Source of the DNA: an uncultured Flavobacteriales bacterium | Lineage (GTDB): Bacteria; Bacteroidota; Bacteroidia; Flavobacteriales_D; Crocinitomicaceae | Length of the DNA: 9,422 nt | Assembly: GCA_905479845.1 (NCBI GenBank) | Contig: CAJQOB010000268.1 | Coordinates: forward strand, 1 to 9,422 | Reading direction: 5' to 3' | Shown: piece by piece, positions 1 through 4,961 of the stretch | How the letters are laid out: each line of letters starts with the position of its first letter | Position numbering within the stretch: the first letter of the stretch is position 1 | Position numbers and translations under genes: made by a program | Notes under the pieces: model-generated | What the model was told of the DNA's origin: nothing | Seen by the model: only the letters and a program-made list of their open reading frames with translations | Databases searched by the model: none

Positions 1-86
1 GCCAAATCGGCAAGTGTAGAACGCTCCTTAAGAGCTTCCAAAACTACCTTCGTTTTGAAGGAGGATGTAAATTTTCTTCTCGTCAT
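1..86 (-). CDS. IS3-family transposase OrfA, N-terminal fragment cut by window edge
   Basis: The minus strand from 86 reads ATG and then 28 codons open to the window start, beginning MTRRKFTSSFKTKVVLEALK and continuing ERSTLADLA. This matches the start of the small HTH protein (OrfA) of IS3-family insertion sequences, where a basic, K/R-rich beginning leads into the first helix of an HTH_Tnp_1 domain (F-K-x-K-V-V-L-E-A-L-K-E). OrfA binds the element's inverted repeats, and in this family it is normally joined to OrfB, the DDE integrase domain, by programmed -1 frameshifting. The rest of OrfA and all of OrfB lie outside the window. The start is supported by its position about 50 bp inside a typical IS terminal repeat (114-139). 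Family assignment is by recognition of the N-terminus, so the subgroup is not assigned. Confidence 0.85.
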   Translation of the reverse strand, partial: MTRRKFTSSFKTKVVLEALKERSTLADL

Positions 87-113
87 TTTTGTAAATTTAG
101 TTATCTAAACTTA

Positions 114-139
114 CTGTCTTAATTTTTGGGGTATCTACA
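114..139 (-). repeat. IS3 terminal inverted repeat (left)
   Basis: These 26 bases form the outer end of the element. The CCCC-AAAAA core and the terminal TG (on the minus strand) are the recognisable parts. The partner repeat is not in the window. The exact outer boundary could be off by one or two bases. Confidence 0.6.
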
Positions 140-161
140 GATAAAGAACAATTAAAGAAAC

Positions 162-196
162 ATTGGAAGAATTATTGGAAGAATTATTGGAAATTA
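162..196 (+). repeat. 12-bp tandem repeat, about 2.9 copies
   Basis: ATTGGAAGAATT occurs twice head to tail (162-173, 174-185) and is followed by a partial third copy, ATTGGAAATTA (186-196). The period is a multiple of three. In one frame it reads as a repeated K-N-Y-W peptide that runs from the IS edge (base 140) to a stop at 215-217. It may be the tail of a gene interrupted by the IS. No function is evident. Confidence 0.7.
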
Positions 197-254
197 AATA
201 ATAATAACGAACACTAGAATCGGATTCCGGATCAGAATTTGCATTGGAATTTCC

Positions 255-262
255 TACTTTTG
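255..262 (+). promoter_or_regulatory. candidate -7 promoter element (TACTTTTG)
   Basis: TACTTTTG matches the Bacteroidota TAnnTTTG -7 motif and lies 12 to 18 bases before the two possible TTG start codons. No TTTG is found at the usual 19-21 bp upstream; the nearest, at 238-241, is too close. Evidence is therefore only half a promoter. If real, the leader would be very short. Confidence 0.25.
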
Positions 263-274
263 GATTGTTAAGAT

Positions 275-817
275 TTGATTTTGAAGTTTACTCTTATTTT
301 GCCCCTATTGACTTTGCTTTTATTAGGAAGTAGTTTGATTTTTGCTCAGGATAATGAAGAGATTGAATATGTTGAAGTGGAGATTGATTTTTCCATGGAC
401 ATACCTGAAGAACTATCTGAGTATGATGAATCATGGATCAAGGTCAAATATGGTGGTGAGAACGCTCCAGATATTGTGTACGGCAATGAGATTGGGTCAG
501 TAACGATTGGTATTAGTTTCTATGTTGAACCATTAGACAAATCTGATTTATCAGAATTTGCATATGCCTCAAAAATGGAACTAGTTGCTTCAGGGGTAGA
601 GTGGATTTCATCCAACAGAGAATTCATTAATGGAAGGAGTACTGAACTTCTTCGTTTCTACTCCGAATCAACGGATGGACCAACTATTTACAATATAATC
701 GCATTTTTTATTTTCGATGGAGAATTGGTTATTGTAACCTTCAACTGTTTAAAAAGTGATGAATTGGAATGGAGGGAAAGTTTAGATGCAATAGTTCACA
801 CTATTGAAATCGGGTAA
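275..817 (+). CDS. small exported protein, possible PsbP/Mog1 (DUF1795-like) fold
   Basis: The protein has 180 aa. Residues 1-24 form a hydrophobic signal peptide (LILPLLTLLLLGSSLIFA, then Q). There is no lipobox cysteine, so it is probably a periplasmic or secreted soluble protein. The mature part is acidic, with alternating strands. Its ending (NGRSTELLRFYSES, then FFIFDGELVIVTFNC, then WRESLDAIVHTIEI) resembles the layout of small PsbP/Mog1-like proteins, in which a strand pair is followed by a closing helix with a final hydrophobic I-x-x-S/T-I. That is a fold guess, not an identified function. No ATG lies between the upstream stop (TAA 269-271) and the signal peptide. The start must therefore be TTG at 275 or TTG at 281 (giving MKFTLIL, an attractive signal-peptide start). 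It stands alone between IS debris and a decayed region. Confidence 0.7.
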   Translation: MILKFTLILPLLTLLLLGSSLIFAQDNEEIEYVEVEIDFSMDIPEELSEYDESWIKVKYGGENAPDIVYGNEIGSVTIGISFYVEPLDKSDLSEFAYASKMELVASGVEWISSNREFINGRSTELLRFYSESTDGPTIYNIIAFFIFDGELVIVTFNCLKSDELEWRESLDAIVHTIEIG

Positions 818-870
818 CAAGAATATTTCTAAAAGATTCCTCTCGATTAAATCATGAAAAAGAAAAGTGA

Positions 871-1031
871 TGTAAGGTAAATTCAGGAATAATATTTACC
901 TATGTAAGAGATTTCTAGGAATCTTATCGACCCCTGTAAGGTTATTTCAGTAATGTACTTTTCAAGGTTTAAGATTAAAAAAGGAATATTATAAAACCCT
1001 GTGAGGTTATTCTAGTACAGGACATACTAAG
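871..1031. repeat. degenerate tandem array, about five 32-33-bp units
   Basis: Units start near 871, 903, 935, 967 and 1000. They share TGTAAGGT at the start, a middle RGGAAT or close variant, and an A/T-rich part ending ACCC or ACCT. The clearest pairs are TGTAAGGTTATTTCAGTAAT (935) with TGTGAGGTTATTCTAGTACA (1000), and TGTAAGGTAAATTCAGGAAT (871) with TGTAAGAGATTTCTAGGAAT (903). Unit four (967) keeps TAAG, GGAAT and ACCC but has lost most of the rest. The period is not a multiple of three, so this is not a protein repeat. Copies are too diverged and too closely packed for a CRISPR array. Confidence 0.6.
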
Positions 1032-1338
1032 AACCTGGAGGCTCTTCATATTGAGCTTGATTCTATCTCGGACCAAGGCATTGAGACCTTCAACAGATCT
1101 TTTAGAAAAGGTATACTATAATTACTTGAAGATAATTAGCATCTAAAGGGAAAACTGAAAATGGATGCTGATCCTAAGCTCTTCAGGTCAATGAATAGTC
1201 TTAAAAATCGCTACTCTGATACAAAAAAGTCCCTCAGGGAAGTATTTCCTTGAAGAACAAAAACATTTAATGAATACCTCTAAAGTTAACGCGATCCAAG
1301 AAAGGGAAGTATCGCTAATGGAACAAGATGCATTATGA
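1008..1338 (+). pseudogene. decayed gene, unknown mostly helical protein
   Basis: One plus frame from 1008 to 1252 reads like protein but carries internal stops. It gives NLEALHIELDSISDQGIETF and NRSFRKGIL, a TAA at 1119-1121, LLEDN, a TAG, and then HLKGKLKMDADPKLFRSMNS followed by LKNRYSDTKKSLREVFP and a TGA. At that point the coding signal moves to another frame, giving EEQKHLMNTSKVNAIQEREV then SLMEQDAL, which ends at TGA 1336-1338. Rich use of E, K, L, S and D with few rare residues over more than 100 codons is what a broken helical protein would look like. At least two nonsense changes and one frameshift are needed to explain it. No start is identifiable, since the 5' part merges with the 32-bp repeats. 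The family is not recognised. The 3' part overlaps a minus-strand open stretch, so the strand assignment is likely but not certain. Confidence 0.5.
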
Positions 1339-1552
1339 GTAGCAAGATGACTGCTACCCACTTTTGGGACATCGAAACTTCTTCGCGTTCATAACAATAC
1401 ATGTAAATAGAGTTTACTTTTTCTTTAATCAGTTCCATACAGACAAGATCGGAATAAGATGTAGCAATAGAAGTGAATAATTTTCCATCGGCCGTTCTGA
1501 ATTACCCAACGTGAATATTTTACTTAGTTGGAGGGATCAGAACCTACTTCTA

Positions 1553-2326
1553 TCAGGATGCTTGAATACGGATACTCGTTTGTTGACGCAGAATATTCAT
1601 CAATTTTTCTTTTCTCCGTGCTGATACATAGACAATTGAAGAATCTGACATAACCAATTGCCCTCCTTTACCACGTAAGTACTTTTTAGCGTAATTGATA
1701 TTAACAATCGTCGACTTATGCACCTTTATGAATCCATGAGAAAGTAATAACTTTTCGAATTCCTTCATTGGTTTAGAAACTAAAACAGATTTCCCATTTG
1801 CCAAATGGAAAGTGCAATATGCACGATCTGCTTGACACTTGATAATCTCTTCGAAAGAAACGAGAATTAGTCCTTCGTCGCACGGTAAAGCGATCTTTTC
1901 GAATTGCTCTTTGTCAACGTTGGTTGCTCCATAATCCCCCCCTTTCAGAAGTTTCAATCGTTTATCCAGGCGCAGTCGGACACGATGGAGGACATCCACA
2001 TAATCAAAAGGTTTGAAGATATAATCATCAGCTCCCAGGCACATCCCTTGTCTAAGAGACTGCGTCTCGACTTTTGCCGTCAAGAATAAGAAAGGAGGAA
2101 CAATCGTGTCCTTCATCCTTTGATTAAGAGCTGTGAGTAACTCAAAACCGTCTAATATGGGCATATCCACATCGCATACAACAAGGTCAGGGCAACTTGC
2201 AATGATGGAGTCATATCCTTGTTTTCCATCAACTGCTGTTGAAACTTGGTATCCCGATAACTCAAAAATATCTTGTAATGTCTCTCGGATATTCTTGTTA
2301 TCCTCAACGATTAATATATATTCCAT
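1553..2326 (-). CDS. response regulator, receiver plus LytTR DNA-binding domain
   Basis: The protein has 257 aa. Residues 1-120 are a receiver domain with the full active site: acidic E8/D9 (ILIVEDN), phospho-acceptor D52 (VVCDVDMP), T83 (FLTAK) and K105 (FKPFD). Residues about 145-250 are a LytTR domain, recognised by the segment GFIKVHKSTIVNINYAKKY (199-217), equivalent to the common F-x-R-x-H-R-S-x-x-V-N. Such proteins bind DNA through beta-strands and act as transcription regulators after phosphorylation by a LytS-type or hybrid histidine kinase; no kinase lies in the window. The start is fixed by the receiver beginning at residue 3. The spacing differs from the usual LytTR regulator: the linker of about 25 aa is short, and the receiver has the long 'VDMPILDGFELL' form more typical of CheY/OmpR-like receivers. 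It lies 104 bp downstream of the hypothetical gene at 2431-2868 on the same strand and could be co-transcribed. Confidence 0.92.
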   Translation of the reverse strand: MEYILIVEDNKNIRETLQDIFELSGYQVSTAVDGKQGYDSIIASCPDLVVCDVDMPILDGFELLTALNQRMKDTIVPPFLFLTAKVETQSLRQGMCLGADDYIFKPFDYVDVLHRVRLRLDKRLKLLKGGDYGATNVDKEQFEKIALPCDEGLILVSFEEIIKCQADRAYCTFHLANGKSVLVSKPMKEFEKLLLSHGFIKVHKSTIVNINYAKKYLRGKGGQLVMSDSSIVYVSARRKEKLMNILRQQTSIRIQAS

Positions 2327-2430
2327 AATTCCAATTTAAAATGTTAGTATGAATTCTTTCTTCCTCTAGTAGAGAGTTTTTAATAAGTATCTCTGATTTA
2401 ATTCGTCATATTTTTTAATAGTGGTTGTAA

Positions 2431-2868
2431 TCAACCCGGCTCCAGAAACTTCCTCAAAAATGGATGCTCTGGAAAAGGTTCGATTAGATTTTTTGAATTA
2501 TCTAAACTGATGGAAAGTTCTTTTGGGATTCTTAGTAGGTCTTCAGTTAGTTCAGCATTGCGAACAATGTCATTTTTGCAAACTGAAATTAATGTTGGGC
2601 GTGTCACAGAAAGAGGGCGTAACAAACGCGCATTATTCTTACTGTGGCTGAATTTATTACTGTCTAAAAATGGAAATCCCCCTTTCTTAGCAGATATTGC
2701 CATTCTACTGTGGGGTATCAGAATTGTTTTACCGTCAACACAGACGAGAACATAATTCATTGAATTAAATACGCTCGTGTGCTTCGAACAATTTTGTTTT
2801 AGCATTGAGATTTTGTCGGTAAGCTCCGCACCCATCATCTCTTCGAATGAAGTCTTCGGTTTAGTCAT
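2431..2868 (-). CDS. hypothetical protein, 145 aa
   Basis: I do not recognise this protein. It begins MTKPKTSFEEMMGAELTDKI, has a short strand-like segment MNYVLVCVDGKTILIPHSRM (38-57), a basic serine-rich middle, and ends in FPEHPFLRKFLEPG. There is no signal peptide, no membrane segment and no clear catalytic motif, so it is probably cytoplasmic. It is preferred over the overlapping plus-strand frame (2510-2755) because its residue composition is balanced and it lies in line with the same-strand genes around it. The ATG at 2866-2868 has no obvious ribosome site, which is common in this phylum. It may belong to a transcription unit with the LytTR regulator downstream. Being a real gene is likely but not certain. 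Confidence 0.55.
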   Translation of the reverse strand: MTKPKTSFEEMMGAELTDKISMLKQNCSKHTSVFNSMNYVLVCVDGKTILIPHSRMAISAKKGGFPFLDSNKFSHSKNNARLLRPLSVTRPTLISVCKNDIVRNAELTEDLLRIPKELSISLDNSKNLIEPFPEHPFLRKFLEPG

Positions 2869-2920
2869 ACTGGTTTAGTTTCATAAATTGAAAAACCACA
2901 AAGTGCTTGGATGCTGGATG

Positions 2921-2936
2921 TTTTCTAACTAGAAAA
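2921..2936. promoter_or_regulatory. palindromic site, possible operator
   Basis: TTTTCTA-AC-TAGAAAA is a perfect 7-bp inverted repeat with a 2-bp centre. It lies 53 bp upstream of the start of the 145-aa gene (minus strand). The spacer is too short for a good hairpin, so a dimeric protein-binding site is the more natural reading. AT-rich palindromes of this size also occur by chance. Confidence 0.3.
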
Positions 2937-2985
2937 CTGGTTGTAGGTACATCGCTCTGAAGGCGCTTTTTAAAGGTGTTTCAAT

Positions 2986-3008
2986 TGTAGTAATATGTGT
3001 AGTAATAT
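2986..3008. repeat. 12-bp direct repeat, two copies
   Basis: TGTAGTAATAT occurs at 2986-2996 and again at 2998-3008, a tandem duplication with a 12-bp period. It lies between the T9SS cargo gene and the 145-aa gene. Regularly spaced direct repeats can be regulator sites, but two copies alone do not show that. Confidence 0.4.
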
Positions 3009-3050
3009 TTATTGTGTTTGTATGTAAACTTGAGTAGTTGTTAAAATAAG

Positions 3051-3089
3051 AAAAAAGACGCTTACGGGAGGAGTTATATTTCCCAACGT
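3051..3089 (-). terminator. possible imperfect terminator after the T9SS cargo gene
   Basis: On the minus strand, ACGTTGGGA pairs imperfectly with TCCCGTAAGCGT (about nine base pairs with two bulges, 11-nt loop), directly followed by CTTTTTTC. The T run and position, 35 bp past the stop codon, fit an intrinsic terminator. The bulged stem makes the call weak. Confidence 0.3.
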
Positions 3090-3123
3090 ACACTTTTAAC
3101 TTCCCTATCGATATTTGGATCGA

Positions 3124-3840
3124 CTATTCAATTTTTGAAACCCTAACCAGGTTAGTTGGTGTTCTTAAATGGAAATTACCAGCTGGTAAGGCTGAAACAT
3201 CTATATTTATAATATCTGTATTCGTAACAAAAAACTGTACAGTAGAGCTCACATCTTCTCCGAATTCATTTAGGATCGTGAGTTCCTCGAGCTCATTCGC
3301 ACTCCCCTCGATAGTCAAATTGCTAATGACAGGATTCGGATAAACCAATAATTTAGATGCTTCGACAACTTCATTAAAGTTGAAGCATTCGATAGGAGAA
3401 TAATGAATATAACCCTCGGCATCCGCAATTTTCAAACGATAATATGAAATGTTCTTGTGCGGCTCACTGTCTGTCCAAGAGTAAAGGCACTGCCCGTTAT
3501 TGCTCTCTACACTCTCTATTTGATGAATAGCTTCCCACCCGATACAATCCAAAGAGTGCTCAATTGTGAAATGATACTGATTAATATCTAAAAATGTAGA
3601 CCACTCGATGAGTGCATCTCTTTCACTTATTGCGACATCGAAACTTAGACTTAACAAGTGAAGAGTATCTGAATCATTGAAGATTGAACTTGAGTTGGAA
3701 GAGTTTTCCTCGTAATAAGAGTCATTGCCTTCTTCTTGACCAAAACTAATTGTAGGTATTAATGAGACGATAATCATATGTATTAAGGTAAATCTTAGTT
3801 TAGTCTTTACTATTCTTGGAGGGTTCTGTTTAGCTTTCAT
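3124..3840 (-). CDS. secreted protein with type IX secretion C-terminal sorting domain
   Basis: The protein has 238 aa from ATG 3838-3840, chosen because it gives a normal signal peptide: a basic start MKAKQNPPRIVKTKLR, then a hydrophobic core IIVSLIPTISFG and cleavage before QEE. The longer frame to 3927 would start at TTG and add an unconvincing tail. After an acidic Ser/Asn-rich linker comes a beta-sandwich (about 60-155) of the kind that often precedes sorting domains: 'LLSLSFDVAI ... ALIEWSTFLDINQYHFTIEHS ... SYYRLKIADAEGYIHYSPIE' in pieces. Residues about 163-238 are the type A sorting domain with YPNP (167-170), LTIEG, and the final VSALPAGNFHLR then VRVSKIE. Such domains direct export across the outer membrane by PorU/SprA machinery and are usually cleaved or anchored. 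No catalytic domain is present, so it is a small surface or adhesion-type cargo of unknown partner. Confidence 0.88.
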   Translation of the reverse strand: MKAKQNPPRIVKTKLRFTLIHMIIVSLIPTISFGQEEGNDSYYEENSSNSSSIFNDSDTLHLLSLSFDVAISERDALIEWSTFLDINQYHFTIEHSLDCIGWEAIHQIESVESNNGQCLYSWTDSEPHKNISYYRLKIADAEGYIHYSPIECFNFNEVVEASKLLVYPNPVISNLTIEGSANELEELTILNEFGEDVSSTVQFFVTNTDIINIDVSALPAGNFHLRTPTNLVRVSKIE

Positions 3841-3932
3841 AGGACATGGTATTGATAGCCTCAATTTCTTAATAGTCTCTGGATATTTGATGGAATTAGT
3901 TCCCAACGCACCCAACGAGTTTCCCAAAGTGA

Positions 3933-4155
3933 CACTATGGTCTAGAAACTATAAATTCCAGAAAGAATGGTTCTGATGTTCCATTATACATAGCAATTCA
4001 GATCAACAAAACCGACAAAGTGGATATAACACATTTTTTATCAGGCCATTAGTAATATTCGGAATTCGATTGGAGAAGCACGTTTCGATATATCAGACCT
4101 TCGTAAGGTTTTAAGGGACCCAAATAGAAATATTAGCAAAAAGAAAAGCCCTTGA
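3933..4155 (+). pseudogene. gene debris beside the tRNA, unknown protein(s)
   Basis: Between the T9SS gene and the tRNA two plus-strand fragments read like protein and join across a frame change near 4030. The first (3933-4052) includes SRKNGSDVPLYIAIQINKTD then KVDIT. The second (4030-4155) includes HIFYQAISNIRNSIGEARFD then ISDLRKVLRDPNRN. Neither has a start codon or a plausible full length. The first fragment loosely resembles the N-terminal arm domain of Bacteroidota tyrosine recombinases (R-K-N-x-x-G-x-x-P-I/L-Y-L/I), which would fit a position beside a tRNA, but the match is short and only an impression. The second ends inside the tRNA terminator hairpin, so it cannot be intact. Confidence 0.35.
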
Positions 4156-4169
4156 TTTCTCAAGGGCTT
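4133..4169 (-). terminator. intrinsic terminator of the tRNA
   Basis: On the minus strand AAGCCCTTGA and TCAAGGGCTT form a perfect 10-bp stem closed by a GAAA tetraloop, followed by TTTTCTTTTTGC. The stem starts 8 bases after the last tRNA base. This is a textbook Rho-independent terminator for the tRNA transcript. Confidence 0.9.
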
Positions 4170-4176
4170 GCGAGTG

Positions 4177-4250
4177 TGGTCCCACATGGGCTCGAACCAT
4201 GGACCCCCTGATTATGAGTCAGGTGCTCTAACCAGCTGAGCTATAGGACC
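4177..4250 (-). tRNA. tRNA with CAT anticodon, probably tRNA-Ile2
   Basis: The 74-nt gene folds as a complete cloverleaf. The acceptor GGTCCTA pairs with TGGGACC (one T-G pair), the D arm is AGCTCAGCTGGTTAGAGC, the anticodon arm is CCTGA-CTCATAA-TCAGG and the T arm contains GGTTCGAGCC. The discriminator is A and CCA is not encoded. CAT could be elongator Met, initiator Met or Ile2 (C34 changed to lysidine by TilS to read AUA). The initiator is unlikely because the acceptor's first pair is G-C. The acceptor pairs C4-G69 and C5-G68 are those known to favour TilS recognition in E. coli tRNA-Ile2 rather than tRNA-Met, so Ile2 is favoured. This rule is transferred from another phylum. It is transcribed from its own promoter (4290-4320) and ends at its own hairpin. 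Confidence 0.93.
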
Positions 4251-4289
4251 CGTTCACTTCAATCAAATCATCAATTTTTGGTGAGCACG

Positions 4290-4320
4290 CAAAGTTAGCA
4301 TACTAGGTGGTATTGTCAAA
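4290..4320 (-). promoter_or_regulatory. tRNA promoter, TTTG-N19-TAACTTTG
   Basis: On the minus strand TTTG (4320-4317) is followed after exactly 19 bases by TAACTTTG (4297-4290). This is a full match to the Bacteroidota primary sigma factor consensus (TTTG / TAnnTTTG). Transcription would start near 4284, about 33 nt before the tRNA, leaving a short leader for RNase P to remove. Confidence 0.8.
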
Positions 4321-4477
4321 TAAATCCTGAGAACTTTTATGCTATAGTTTCGAGCTTTTGCATTTATCCATGTTACTGCTCAAAAAATCACTTCATTCAA
4401 AAGGAAGTAAAACCAATTAAACACATCCGCTCAACCCAACTGAACATCCATTATTCATGTCAGCTGATCGAATCAAT

Positions 4478-4508
4478 TTTGACAAGAACAATTTCTTTAT
4501 TATACTTG
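4478..4508 (+). promoter_or_regulatory. promoter of the receiver-domain gene
   Basis: TTTG (4478-4481), then 19 bases, then TATACTTG (4501-4508), one mismatch from TAnnTTTG. The same sequence also gives TTGACA-N16-TATACT, close to a classical sigma-70 promoter. The start of transcription would be near 4515, about 40 nt before the ATG at 4555. This argues against the GTG at 4513 as the start codon. Confidence 0.65.
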
Positions 4509-4554
4509 ATGTGTGCTTCATCAAGATGTGCTCAAGGAACGAACTACAACTGCA

Positions 4555-4950
4555 ATGAACAATAACTCCCAAACCATCTTCATCCTTGACGATGAAGAAA
4601 TTTTTTCCTTTTCAATCGAACATTATTTAAAAAAAGCTGGATACTCGGATATTTATAGCTTTAAAACTTCCGCACAGCTTTTCGCCAACATGGATAAAAA
4701 CCCTGGTGTTCTAATTCTCGATCACTTCTTGCATAATGAAATCGGATTGGATGTCCTCGAAGAGGTAAAGAAAACTCACCCCTCAACAAAGGTAATCTAC
4801 CTTTCTGCACAGAAAACAGCAACGATTGCTGTTCGTGCACTCAAACTTGGAGCCTTCGCTTATCAGGAAAAAAGCATCACTGATATTCAAAAGATCATCG
4901 AATTGATTCAGTCGGAAGAGAATCTTGAGTTCGCCACGGTTGCGAAATAG
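4555..4950 (+). CDS. stand-alone receiver-domain response regulator (CheY-like)
   Basis: The protein has 131 aa and is a single receiver domain with no output domain. The active site is complete: D12/D13 (FILDDEE), phospho-acceptor D56 (VLILDHFL), S84 (YLSAQ) in place of the usual T/S, and K106 (YQEKS). The final helix IQKIIELIQ completes the fold at residue 119 and only about 12 residues follow. Single-domain receivers act by binding a partner protein when phosphorylated, or as phosphate shuttles in a relay. No kinase, Hpt protein or motor gene is near to show the partner. Start ATG 4555 is chosen because the receiver begins at residue 7 and a promoter lies just upstream; a GTG at 4513 would add 14 poorly fitting residues. 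It converges with the exporter gene, with only 11 bp between stop codons and no terminator hairpin in the gap. Confidence 0.9.
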   Translation: MNNNSQTIFILDDEEIFSFSIEHYLKKAGYSDIYSFKTSAQLFANMDKNPGVLILDHFLHNEIGLDVLEEVKKTHPSTKVIYLSAQKTATIAVRALKLGAFAYQEKSITDIQKIIELIQSEENLEFATVAK

Positions 4951-4961
4951 AGAATCCCTAC

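Larger units (their letters stand above)
1..139 (-). mobile_element. IS3-family insertion sequence, left end only
   Basis: Read on the minus strand, the element begins at about base 139 with TGTAGATACCCCAAAAATTA, continues AGACAG, and reaches the OrfA start codon about 50 bp later. A 5'-TG terminus followed by a C run and an A run is typical of IS3-family inverted repeats in Bacteroidota. Bases 140-142 (GAT) would be part of any 3-4 bp target duplication, but the other end is outside the window so this cannot be checked. Confidence 0.75.
818..1552. other. 735-bp stretch without an intact gene
   Basis: No intact reading frame of convincing quality is present. The stretch contains a degenerate 32-bp repeat array (871-1031) and a decayed plus-strand gene (1008-1338). 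On the minus strand, 1501 down to 1286 is open for 71 codons with natural-looking composition (for example MELIKEKVNSIYMYCYER, then a hydrophobic run WVAVILLLIM). It has a stop directly upstream and no family I recognise, so it may be a second fragment or a chance opening. From 1502 to 1552 I see nothing. The low gene content beside an IS suggests a region of repeated insertion and decay. Confidence 0.6.
3841..4176. other. 336-bp stretch without an intact gene
   Basis: This stretch lies between the cargo gene start and the tRNA. It holds the 5' region of the T9SS gene, in which I found no clear TAnnTTTG promoter on the minus strand, the gene debris at 3933-4155, and the tRNA terminator at 4133-4169. 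Nothing else stands out. Confidence 0.5.
4251..4554. other. divergent regulatory region between tRNA and receiver gene
   Basis: About 300 bases without a gene. The tRNA promoter faces left (4290-4320) and the receiver-gene promoter faces right (4478-4508). The middle (about 4321-4477) is AT-rich and shows no repeat, hairpin or reading frame that I would support. Confidence 0.6.

Noticed and set aside
275..817. Lipoprotein assignment for the small exported protein
   Set aside because: The signal peptide ends FAQDN with no cysteine at the cleavage site.
871..1031. Possible CRISPR array from the regular 32-bp spacing
   Set aside because: The units are degenerate along their whole length and adjoin each other without unique spacers, and no cas gene is present.
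2510..2755. Plus-strand frame of 81 codons opposite the 145-aa gene
   Set aside because: Its composition is less protein-like (Arg/Ser/Leu runs), it has no domain, and it lies entirely inside the better minus-strand frame.
3841..3927. Longer N-terminus for the T9SS cargo protein
   Set aside because: It would begin at TTG and place 29 extra residues before a good signal peptide that starts at an ATG.
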